10,911 bases of DNA from Gammaproteobacteria bacterium (GTDB lineage Bacteria; Pseudomonadota; Gammaproteobacteria; S012-40): the NCBI GenBank assembly GCA_015491615.1, contig WFVN01000253.1, positions 1 to 10,911 on the forward strand, in the 5' to 3' direction. Shown here one piece after another: positions 5,837-10,911 of the stretch; the stretch's first letter is position 1; each line of letters begins with the position of its first letter. Made by a program: the position numbers and the translations under genes. The notes beneath the pieces were generated by a model. That model was not told where the DNA came from and ran no database searches. It saw nothing but the letters and a program-made list of their open reading frames with translations.

Positions 5837-7051
5837 TCAGCGGTAAACGAGGGACATGGCGCCGCGCACCTCGTCCATGGTCTCCCGCGCCACCTCCCGG
5901 GCCCGTTCGCAGCCCTCGTGGACGATGTTGCGCACCACCGCCGGACTCGCCTCCAGTTCGCGCGCGCGCTCCTGGATGGGGGCCAGTTCGGCGAGCACCG
6001 CGTCGATGACCGGCTGCTTGCACTCCAGGCAACCGATGCCGGCGCTACGGCAACCCCGTTGCACCCAGTCGCGCGTCTGTTCGTCGGAATAGAGGAGGTG
6101 GAACTGCCACACCGGACACTTCTCCGGATCGCCGGGATCGGTACGCCGCACACGCGCGGGATCGGTGGGCATGGTGCGGATCTTCCGGCGCACGGACTCT
6201 GGATCCTCGCGCAGGGCGATGGTGTTGCCGTAGGACTTGGACATTTTCTGCCCGTCCAGGCCGGGCACCTTGGCCGCCTCGGTGAGGAGGGGCTGGGGCT
6301 CGGGGAGAATGATGCGCCCCATGCCCTCCAGGTAACCGAACAAGCGCTCGCGGTCCCCCAGGGAGAGATTCTGTTGCTCTTCCAGGAGGGCGCGGGCGGT
6401 CTCCAGGGCCTCGTCGTCGCCCCGCTCCTGGTAACGCCGGCGCAACTCCCGGTACAGCTTGCCCGCCTTCTTGCCCATCTTGGCAATGGCCGCCTGCGCC
6501 TTCTCCTCGAAGTCGGGCTCGCGCCCGTAAAAATGATTGAAGCGCCGAGCCACCTCGCGCGTCAGTTCGATGTGCGCCACCTGGTCCTCCCCCACCGGCA
6601 CCAGACCGGCTTTGTAGACGAGGATGTCGGCGCTCTGCAACAGCGGGTAGCCGAGGAAACCGTAGGTGGAGAGGTCCCGGTCCTTGAGCTTTTCCTGCTG
6701 GTCCTTGTAGGTGGGGACCCGCTCCAACCACCCTAGGGGAGTGATCATGGACAACAGAAGATGCAGCTCGGCATGCTCCACCACCCGCGACTGGATGAAC
6801 ACGGTGGCGACGTTGGGATTGATGCCGGCAGCGAGCCAGTCCACCACCATCTCCCACACGTTGTCGGGGATCTGACGAGGGTCTTCGTAGTGGGTGGTGA
6901 GGGCGTGCCAGTCGGCGACGAAGAAAAAGCATTCGTATTCGTGCTGGAGGCGGAGCCAGTTTTTCAATACGCCGTGATAGTGGCCCAGGTGCAGGCGCCC
7001 GGTGGGGCGCATGCCGGAGACGACGCGGGAACGGTCGACGGGATGGTTCAA
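5837..7051 (-). CDS. trpS: Tryptophanyl-tRNA synthetase with iron-sulfur-type cysteine motif
   Basis: This 404-residue class I synthetase charges tRNA-Trp in the cytoplasm. Signatures are HLGH (21-24, HIGH motif) in SGMRPTGRLHLGHYHG and KMSKS at 269-273. It is longer than the roughly 330-residue E. coli type because of a charged, probably helical insertion at about 181-250. C312, C334, C341 and C344 form C-x21-C-x6-C-x2-C, very like the 4Fe-4S motif of Thermotoga maritima TrpRS (C-x22-C-x6-C-x2-C). The start is TTG 7049-7051, supported by GAGGAA at 7057-7062, 5 bases upstream. The only in-frame ATG, at residue 14, would delete residues before the conserved SGMRPTG. It follows the M50 gene by 22 bases and precedes scpA by 2, a familiar gammaproteobacterial order. 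Confidence 0.95.
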   Translation of the reverse strand: MNHPVDRSRVVSGMRPTGRLHLGHYHGVLKNWLRLQHEYECFFFVADWHALTTHYEDPRQIPDNVWEMVVDWLAAGINPNVATVFIQSRVVEHAELHLLLSMITPLGWLERVPTYKDQQEKLKDRDLSTYGFLGYPLLQSADILVYKAGLVPVGEDQVAHIELTREVARRFNHFYGREPDFEEKAQAAIAKMGKKAGKLYRELRRRYQERGDDEALETARALLEEQQNLSLGDRERLFGYLEGMGRIILPEPQPLLTEAAKVPGLDGQKMSKSYGNTIALREDPESVRRKIRTMPTDPARVRRTDPGDPEKCPVWQFHLLYSDEQTRDWVQRGCRSAGIGCLECKQPVIDAVLAELAPIQERARELEASPAVVRNIVHEGCERAREVARETMDEVRGAMSLVYR

Positions 7052-7056
7052 CGGGG

Positions 7057-7062
7057 TTCCTC
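7057..7062 (-). promoter_or_regulatory. Ribosome binding site supporting the TTG start of trpS
   Basis: On the minus strand this reads GAGGAA, 5 bases before TTG at 7051. It lies in the 22-base gap after the M50 protease stop and is the main reason to accept the rare TTG initiator. Confidence 0.65.
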
Positions 7063-7073
7063 GTGGGTTCGTT

Positions 7074-7727
7074 CTAAAGACCGGCCAGAGTATACAGAAT
7101 GCGGCGCAAGGCCAGAAGCGGCGGGGTCAGCAGCCGACCCAGGATGCCCGTCACCAGGAGCGCCAGGAGGATGAAGAAACCGAAGGGTTCGATGCGCCCC
7201 AACTGCCAGGAGAGGGGCCCGGGGAGGATCCCCATGAGGACCCGGCCTCCATCCAGGGGCGGAATGGGAATGAGGTTGAGGAGCATGAGCACCAGATTGA
7301 TGGTGATGCCGGCATCGCCCATGTAGACGAGGGGCACCCCCAGCCAGGGGAACGGGGTGGCCAGCAGCAACCCCAGCTTCATCACCAGCGCCCAACCCAC
7401 TGCCATGAGGAGGTTGGCGGCGGGGCCGGCGGCGGCTACCAGGGCCATGTCGCGCTTGGGGTGTTTGAGGTTCTCCCAGGTGACCGGCACCGGCTTGGCC
7501 CAGCCGAAGATGAAGTCGCTCACCATCCACAGGACGAAGGGGACGAGCACCGTGCCCATCGGATCGATGTGGCGGAAGGGGTTGAGGGTGAGGCGGCCGA
7601 GCATCTCGGCGGTGCGGTCGCCCAGGCGCTTGGCCACCCAGCCGTGCGCCACCTCGTGCACGGTGATGGCGAACACCAGGGGCAACAGCCCCACCGCCAG
7701 GCGCTGGGCCCAGCTCAGGCTCTCCAC
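7074..7727 (-). CDS. Site-2-type membrane metalloprotease (peptidase family M50)
   Basis: This 217-residue polytopic membrane protein carries the zinc motif HEVAH at 24-28 within the first hydrophobic segment (about 9-30). The third-ligand motif NLIPIPPLDGGRV (151-163) is in a later segment. Further hydrophobic stretches lie at about 60-76, 95-125, 140-152 and 182-200. It has no PDZ domain, so it belongs to the short YwhC/SpoIVFB-like branch and not to full RseP. It should cleave transmembrane substrates within the inner membrane, but the substrate is unknown. The start is GTG 7725-7727, 13 bases after the yciO stop, with only a G-rich weak SD; no better start exists upstream in frame. Short M50 genes of this type next to trpS-scpA-scpB are common, and the functional reason for that linkage is unclear. 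Confidence 0.9.
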   Translation of the reverse strand: MESLSWAQRLAVGLLPLVFAITVHEVAHGWVAKRLGDRTAEMLGRLTLNPFRHIDPMGTVLVPFVLWMVSDFIFGWAKPVPVTWENLKHPKRDMALVAAAGPAANLLMAVGWALVMKLGLLLATPFPWLGVPLVYMGDAGITINLVLMLLNLIPIPPLDGGRVLMGILPGPLSWQLGRIEPFGFFILLALLVTGILGRLLTPPLLALRRILYTLAGL

Positions 7728-7740
7728 CGGGCCCCCGCCG

Positions 7741-8379
7741 TCACTGGAGTTCCTCGTAGTCGCCCAGGGCCGCCAGGGGCCCCTTGCCGCGCCGCACCAC
7801 CACGGGGATGTCGCCGGTGAGGTCCACCACCGTGGAGGGCTCCAGGCCCCCGGGGCCGGCGTCGACGATCACGTCCACCTGCTTCTCCAGACGCGCGCGG
7901 ATCTCCTCCGGGTCGGTGAGGGGGTGTTCTTCGCCGGGGAGGATGAGGGTGGAGCTGAGCATGGGCTCGCCCAGGGCCTCCAGGAGGGCCAGGGCCACCG
8001 GGTGGTCGGGGATGCGGATGCCGATGGTCTTGCGCTTGGGGTTCTGCAGGCGCCGGGGGACCTCGCGCGTGGCCCTGAGAAGGAAGGTGTACGGCCCGGG
8101 GACCAGAGAGCGCAGCAAGCGGTAGACCCGGTTGTCCAGACGCGCGTACAGAGCGGCCTCGCCGAGATCTCGGCACATGAGGGTGAAGTCGTGTTTCTCG
8201 GGCAGGCGACGGAGGCGGCGGATGCGTTCCTGGGCCCCTTTGGCGTCGATGGCGCAGCCGAGGGCGTAACAGGAGTCGGTGGGATAGACGGCCAGCCCGC
8301 CCTGGCGCACCGCCGCCACCGCCTGGGCGATGAGGCGCGGCTGGGGATTTTGCGGATGGACGCGCAGATACAGGCTCAT
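7741..8379 (-). CDS. yciO: YciO, YrdC/Sua5-superfamily protein
   Basis: This 212-residue protein follows E. coli YciO closely along its whole length: MSLYLRVHPQNPQ, YPTDSCYALGC (32-42), DFTLMCRDL (64-72), KRKTIGIRIPDHPVA and LGEPMLSSTLILPG. YrdC/Sua5 proteins make threonylcarbamoyl-AMP for tRNA t6A modification. YciO is a paralogue whose own physiological role is less settled. The KxR/SxN-type nucleotide-binding surface appears present (K115-K117 region, S142-S143). The start is ATG 8377-8379, overlapping the PHP gene stop as ATGA. TsaC itself is the alternative, but the YciO-specific N-terminus and the neighbouring PHP gene, paired as yciV-yciO in E. coli, argue against it. Confidence 0.93.
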   Translation of the reverse strand: MSLYLRVHPQNPQPRLIAQAVAAVRQGGLAVYPTDSCYALGCAIDAKGAQERIRRLRRLPEKHDFTLMCRDLGEAALYARLDNRVYRLLRSLVPGPYTFLLRATREVPRRLQNPKRKTIGIRIPDHPVALALLEALGEPMLSSTLILPGEEHPLTDPEEIRARLEKQVDVIVDAGPGGLEPSTVVDLTGDIPVVVRRGKGPLAALGDYEELQ

Positions 8380-9239
8380 GCGAAACAGGTCTCCGGTGTC
8401 GTCGCCCCCTTGGACCGCGCCGCGGGCCATTGGCTCCACAGAGGGCGGCAACCTTCGGGCAACGCCAGGTCGCGCCCCAGTTCCACGAAGCCGCCGGGAG
8501 TGTGGAAGTCGGATCCGGCGGAAGCAAGCAGGCCCAGGCGCGCGGCCAGGGCGGCCATGCGCCGGCGATCGTCGGGGGTGTGGCTGCTGGAGACCACTTC
8601 CAGGGCCGCGCCGCCGGCCTCGCGGAAACCCCGCGCCAGGCGCTCCAGCTTGCTCGCCGTCATGCGGTAGCGGGCCGGGTGGGCGAGGACGGCGACGCCA
8701 CCGGCGGCGCGGATCCAGGCCACCGCCTCGTCCAGACCGGCCCAGCGGCCGGGCACGTAGACGGGACGGCCGCGGTTGAGGTAGCGGCGGAAGGCGGCGC
8801 GCCAGTCCTTGACATGGCCCTGGTCCACCAGCCAGCGGGCGAAGTGGCTGCGGCCGGCGGCGCGCGGGTCGCCGGGGATGGCCGCCTCGGACCCGGACAG
8901 GCCCAGCTTCTCCAGGCGCTCCACCATCGCTAGGGCGCGCCGGGCCCGTTCCTCGGCGAGGCGCTCCAGGCCGGCCCGCAGGCGGGCGTCGAGGGGGTCG
9001 ATGCCGAGGCCGACGATGTGCACGGTGGCCCCCGACCACAGGGCAGAGATCTCGATGCCGGGGATGAAGCCGATGCCGTGCGCGCGCGCCGCCTCGACGG
9101 CGGCCTCCAGGCCGGCGGTGGTGTCGTGGTCGGTGAGGGCGAGGAGGTCCACCCCCTGGGCGGCGGCGCGGGCCACCACCGCCGCCGGGTCGAGGGTGCC
9201 GTCGGAGGCGGTGGAGTGGCAGTGGAGATCGACGATCAT
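8376..9239 (-). CDS. rnm: PHP-domain phosphoesterase/5'-3' RNase (Rnm/YciV family)
   Basis: This 287-residue protein contains the full PHP metal-binding set: DLHCHSTASDG (H6, H8, D13), LTDHDT (D37, H38), PGIEIS (E63), H74, VLAHP (H187) and GSDFHTPGG (D244, H246). E. coli YciV, now Rnm/RNase AM, hydrolyses 3',5'-nucleotide bisphosphates such as pAp and trims RNA 5' ends during rRNA maturation; the same activities are likely here. The start is ATG 9237-9239, overlapping the acpS stop as ATGA, with GGAGG at 9244-9248. It is translationally coupled to yciO by another ATGA. Adjacent acpS is notable because CoA-related chemistry yields 3',5'-bisphosphates: AcpS itself releases 3',5'-ADP, a known substrate type of this family. 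A functional pairing is my inference. Confidence 0.92.
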   Translation of the reverse strand: MIVDLHCHSTASDGTLDPAAVVARAAAQGVDLLALTDHDTTAGLEAAVEAARAHGIGFIPGIEISALWSGATVHIVGLGIDPLDARLRAGLERLAEERARRALAMVERLEKLGLSGSEAAIPGDPRAAGRSHFARWLVDQGHVKDWRAAFRRYLNRGRPVYVPGRWAGLDEAVAWIRAAGGVAVLAHPARYRMTASKLERLARGFREAGGAALEVVSSSHTPDDRRRMAALAARLGLLASAGSDFHTPGGFVELGRDLALPEGCRPLWSQWPAARSKGATTPETCFA

Positions 9240-9616
9240 GGGCCCTCCAGAACGACGTAGGCCACCGCGTAGTCGTCCTCGTCAGCGAGACTCAGGTGGG
9301 CGGCGCGGATGCCGCGCTCGGCGGCCAGCTCCCGGGCGCGGGCGCGGAACTGCAGGCCCGGGCGCCCCAGTTCGTCGGCGACCACGCCGATGTGGCGCAG
9401 GGAGAGGCCGAAGCGAAAGCCGGTGCCCAGGGCCTTGGCGGCCGCCTCCTTGGCGGCGAAGCGCTTGGCCAGAAAATGGGCGGGGCGGGGGGACTCCCGG
9501 TAGGCGGCGTACTCCTCGGGGGTGGTGAGGCGACGGGCGTAGCGGTCCCCGAAGCGGGCCAGGCCGGCCTGGATGCGCGGCACGCGGACGATGTCCACGC
9601 CGATGCCGCGAATCAC
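9236..9616 (-). CDS. acpS: Holo-[acyl-carrier-protein] synthase AcpS
   Basis: At 126 residues it is the same size as E. coli AcpS. It transfers 4'-phosphopantetheine from CoA to the ACP serine, releasing 3',5'-ADP, in the cytoplasm. Both hallmark motifs are present: GIGVDIVRVPRI with magnesium ligand D8, and FLAKRFAAKEAAAKALGTG with E57. The C-terminus HLSLADEDDYAVAYVV is also typical. The start is GTG 9614-9616, overlapping the pdxJ stop as GTGA, with GGGAGG at 9624-9629, 7 bases upstream. The pdxJ-acpS pair is a conserved proteobacterial arrangement. Confidence 0.96.
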   Translation of the reverse strand: MIRGIGVDIVRVPRIQAGLARFGDRYARRLTTPEEYAAYRESPRPAHFLAKRFAAKEAAAKALGTGFRFGLSLRHIGVVADELGRPGLQFRARARELAAERGIRAAHLSLADEDDYAVAYVVLEGP

Positions 9617-10347
9617 CCCCGCGCCTCCCGCATGAGGCGCTTCATCTCCCGCACCGCCTCGAACAGGCCGGTGAAGACGGCGCGGGCGACGATGGCATGG
9701 CCGATGTTCAGCTCGCGGATGCCGGGGATGGCGGCGATGGGACCGACGTTCTGGTAGTTGAGCCCGTGGCCGGCGTTCACCTGCAGGCCCAGATCCAGGC
9801 CCCGTTCCACCGCCTCCACCACCTTGCGGTACTCCGCCTCCCGGGCCGCCCCGCGGGCGTCGGCGTAGTGGCCGGTGTGGATCTCGATCACCGGCGCCCC
9901 CACCTCCACCGCGGCCTCGATCTGACGCGGGTCGGCATCGATGAACAGGGACACCCGCACCCCCGCCTCGGCCAGGCGCGCGCAGGCGTCGCGCAGGCGG
10001 TCAGTCTGCCCGGCCACGTCCAGGCCGCCCTCGGTGGTGAGTTCCTCGCGCCGCTCGGGCACCAGGCAGCAGTCCTCGGGCCGCAGCGCCTCGGCGATGG
10101 CCAGCATTTCCTCGGTGACCGCCATCTCCAGGTTCATGCGCGTGAGCAGCACCTCGCGGATGAGGCGCACGTCCCGCTCCTGGATGTGGCGGCGGTCTTC
10201 GCGCAGGTGCAGGGTGATGGCGTCGGCGCCGGCCTCCTCGGCTACCAGGGCCGCCTGCACCGGATCGGGGTAGCGGGTGAGGCGCGCCTGGCGCAGGGTG
10301 GCGACGTGGTCGATGTTGACGCCGAGTCGCAGGGAATCGCTGTGCAT
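9613..10347 (-). CDS. pdxJ: Pyridoxine 5'-phosphate synthase PdxJ
   Basis: PdxJ condenses 1-deoxyxylulose 5-phosphate with 3-amino-2-oxopropyl phosphate, the last ring-forming step of DXP-dependent vitamin B6 synthesis. From ATG 10345-10347 the protein has 244 residues, a normal length. Motifs: RLGVNIDHVATLRQAR (7-22), ITLHLREDRRHIQ (44-56), MNLEMAVTEEM (71-81), VNAGHGLNYQNV (190-201) and ELNIGHAIVARAVF (212-225). An in-frame GTG at 10357-10359 would add four residues (MDSP), but it sits inside the downstream arm of a perfect hairpin. I prefer the ATG on codon and family grounds, although its SD (GGTGGA) is weak and also lies in the stem. The first gene of the ten-gene run; acpS overlaps its stop. 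Confidence 0.94.
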   Translation of the reverse strand: MHSDSLRLGVNIDHVATLRQARLTRYPDPVQAALVAEEAGADAITLHLREDRRHIQERDVRLIREVLLTRMNLEMAVTEEMLAIAEALRPEDCCLVPERREELTTEGGLDVAGQTDRLRDACARLAEAGVRVSLFIDADPRQIEAAVEVGAPVIEIHTGHYADARGAAREAEYRKVVEAVERGLDLGLQVNAGHGLNYQNVGPIAAIPGIRELNIGHAIVARAVFTGLFEAVREMKRLMREARG

Positions 10348-10351
10348 GGGG

Positions 10352-10384
10352 GAATCCACCGGCTGCTCAAGGGCCGGTGGATTC
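10352..10384 (-). promoter_or_regulatory. Perfect 12-bp inverted repeat (hairpin) directly before pdxJ
   Basis: The arms GAATCCACCGGC (10352-10363) and GCCGGTGGATTC (10373-10384) are exact reverse complements around a 9-base loop. In pdxJ-sense RNA the stem ends 4 bases before the ATG at 10347 and contains the only SD-like bases. No T-run follows on either strand, so it is not a canonical intrinsic terminator. It may end or protect the cheV transcript, sequester pdxJ initiation, or be a protein-binding dyad. The structure is seen directly; the function is not. Confidence 0.6.
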
Positions 10385-10404
10385 TAGCACATGGGCCGTG
10401 CCCC

Positions 10405-10911
10405 TCAGGCGTCGGCCGCGCGCGCGACGTCCTCCTGTTCCTGGACGATTCGGCGGATGGCGGCGGCCAGTTCCTTGGGGTTGAACTTGGAAACGTAGGC
10501 GTCGGCGCCGATGCGGGTGCCGATGTTGATGTTGGCGTCGGCGGACAGGGAGGAGTGCATGATGACGTGGATGTTGCGGAAGCGCGGATCCTCCTTGATG
10601 CGCTTGGTGAGGACGTAGCCGTCCATCTCCGGCATCTCCACGTCGGTGAGGACGGCGGTGACCTTGTCGGTGATGGGCACCCCCTCCGCCTCGGCGGCGT
10701 GGTGGAGCTCCTGCAACCTCTCCCATGCCTCCTTGCCGTTCTTGGTGGGGATGAAATTGACCTCCAGGCGCTCCAGGGTGGACTGGATCTGCTGGCGCGC
10801 CACCATGGAGTCGTCGGCGAAGAGGATGGTGGGCCCCTGGCCGACCTTGTCGATGTCGCGGAAGATCTCCTCGTCCTGGCCTAGGCCGGCGGTCTCCGCC
10901 AGGACCTTCTC
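10405..10911 (-). CDS. cheV: Chemotaxis coupling protein CheV, receiver domain, 5'-truncated by the window edge
   Basis: The frame is open from the right edge to a TGA at 10405-10407, giving 168 residues. The first visible ATG (10804-10806) is internal, within the receiver motif FADDSM. Visible residues 1-24 look like the end of a CheW-like domain and linker (EKVLAETAGLGQDEEIF). A CheY-like receiver follows with acidic pair D33-D34, phosphoacceptor D90 (LTDVEMPEMDGY), hydroxyl residues S120/S121 and K142 (YVSKF). A CheW domain fused to a receiver is CheV, which couples chemoreceptors to CheA and buffers signalling by phosphorylation. The CheW part is outside the window, so a stand-alone or differently fused receiver is not excluded, but the QQIQSTLERL and GTRIGADAYVSKFNP stretches are CheV-like. 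It is on the same strand as pdxJ, separated by 57 bases that contain the hairpin. Confidence 0.85.
   Translation of the reverse strand, partial: EKVLAETAGLGQDEEIFRDIDKVGQGPTILFADDSMVARQQIQSTLERLEVNFIPTKNGKEAWERLQELHHAAEAEGVPITDKVTAVLTDVEMPEMDGYVLTKRIKEDPRFRNIHVIMHSSLSADANINIGTRIGADAYVSKFNPKELAAAIRRIVQEQEDVARAADA

Noticed and set aside
7357..8670. 437-codon open frame on the + strand
   Set aside because: It is antisense to the M50, yciO and PHP genes, whose motifs are intact on the other strand.
10348..10359. GTG at 10359 as the pdxJ start
   Set aside because: Possible, but it lies in the stem of the hairpin and adds only MDSP outside the conserved core. ATG 10347 is preferred, not proven.
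10352..10384. Canonical rho-independent terminator for cheV
   Set aside because: The stem is strong, but the bases after it on the minus strand are CCCCATG, with no T-run, so it was left as a hairpin of unknown role.
1..10911. Mobile elements, CRISPR arrays, tRNA/rRNA genes, defence islands
   Set aside because: None seen. Coding density is near complete, composition is uniform, and all genes have housekeeping, chemotaxis or signalling assignments.

Overview
The window is a compact, very GC-rich, protein-coding segment of a bacterial chromosome. Gene content points to a gammaproteobacterium. The run pdxJ-acpS, an Rnm-type PHP protein, yciO, an M50 protease, trpS, scpA, scpB and rluB consists of gammaproteobacterial versions of these proteins. 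A hydroxysqualene dehydroxylase (HpnE) suggests hopanoid synthesis, and a periplasmic SoxW-like thioredoxin protein would fit a sulfur-oxidising lineage such as Ectothiorhodospiraceae/Chromatiales. That placement is inference from gene content, not a phylogeny.

Layout. (1) Positions 2-979 (+) hold the C-terminal three quarters of hpnE, cut by the left edge. (2) Positions 969-1991 (-) encode a secreted protein made of two tandem thioredoxin domains, overlapping hpnE tail-to-tail by 11 bp. (3) Positions 1992-2107 are a short divergent intergenic region. (4) Positions 2108-3034 (+) encode a diguanylate cyclase with an intact GGEEF and I-site. (5) Positions 3004-10347 (-) are one dense run of ten genes. 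In transcription order they are pdxJ, acpS, PHP phosphatase (rnm), yciO, M50 protease, trpS, scpA, scpB, rluB and an endonuclease III-superfamily glycosylase. The last gene overlaps the cyclase gene tail-to-tail by 31 bp. (6) Positions 10348-10404 are a spacer with a perfect 12-bp hairpin just before pdxJ. (7) Positions 10405-10911 (-) encode the receiver half of cheV, cut by the right edge.

The ten-gene run looks like a single transcription unit. Five junctions are 4-base ATGA/GTGA overlaps, one overlaps by 14 bases, and the other gaps are 2, 13 and 22 bases. Its products cover cofactor synthesis (PLP, holo-ACP), nucleotide/RNA end processing, tRNA charging, chromosome condensation (ScpA/ScpB), 23S rRNA pseudouridylation and base-excision repair. 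This is a growth-housekeeping cluster rather than an accessory island. I see no mobile element, CRISPR array, tRNA, rRNA or sign of recent transfer.

I did not find a new defence or accessory system. The points most worth checking are a four-cysteine iron-sulfur-type motif in the tryptophanyl-tRNA synthetase, the hairpin against the pdxJ start, the internally duplicated thioredoxin protein, and a MagIII-like glycosylase that lacks the endonuclease III lysine but keeps a cluster-type cysteine set.
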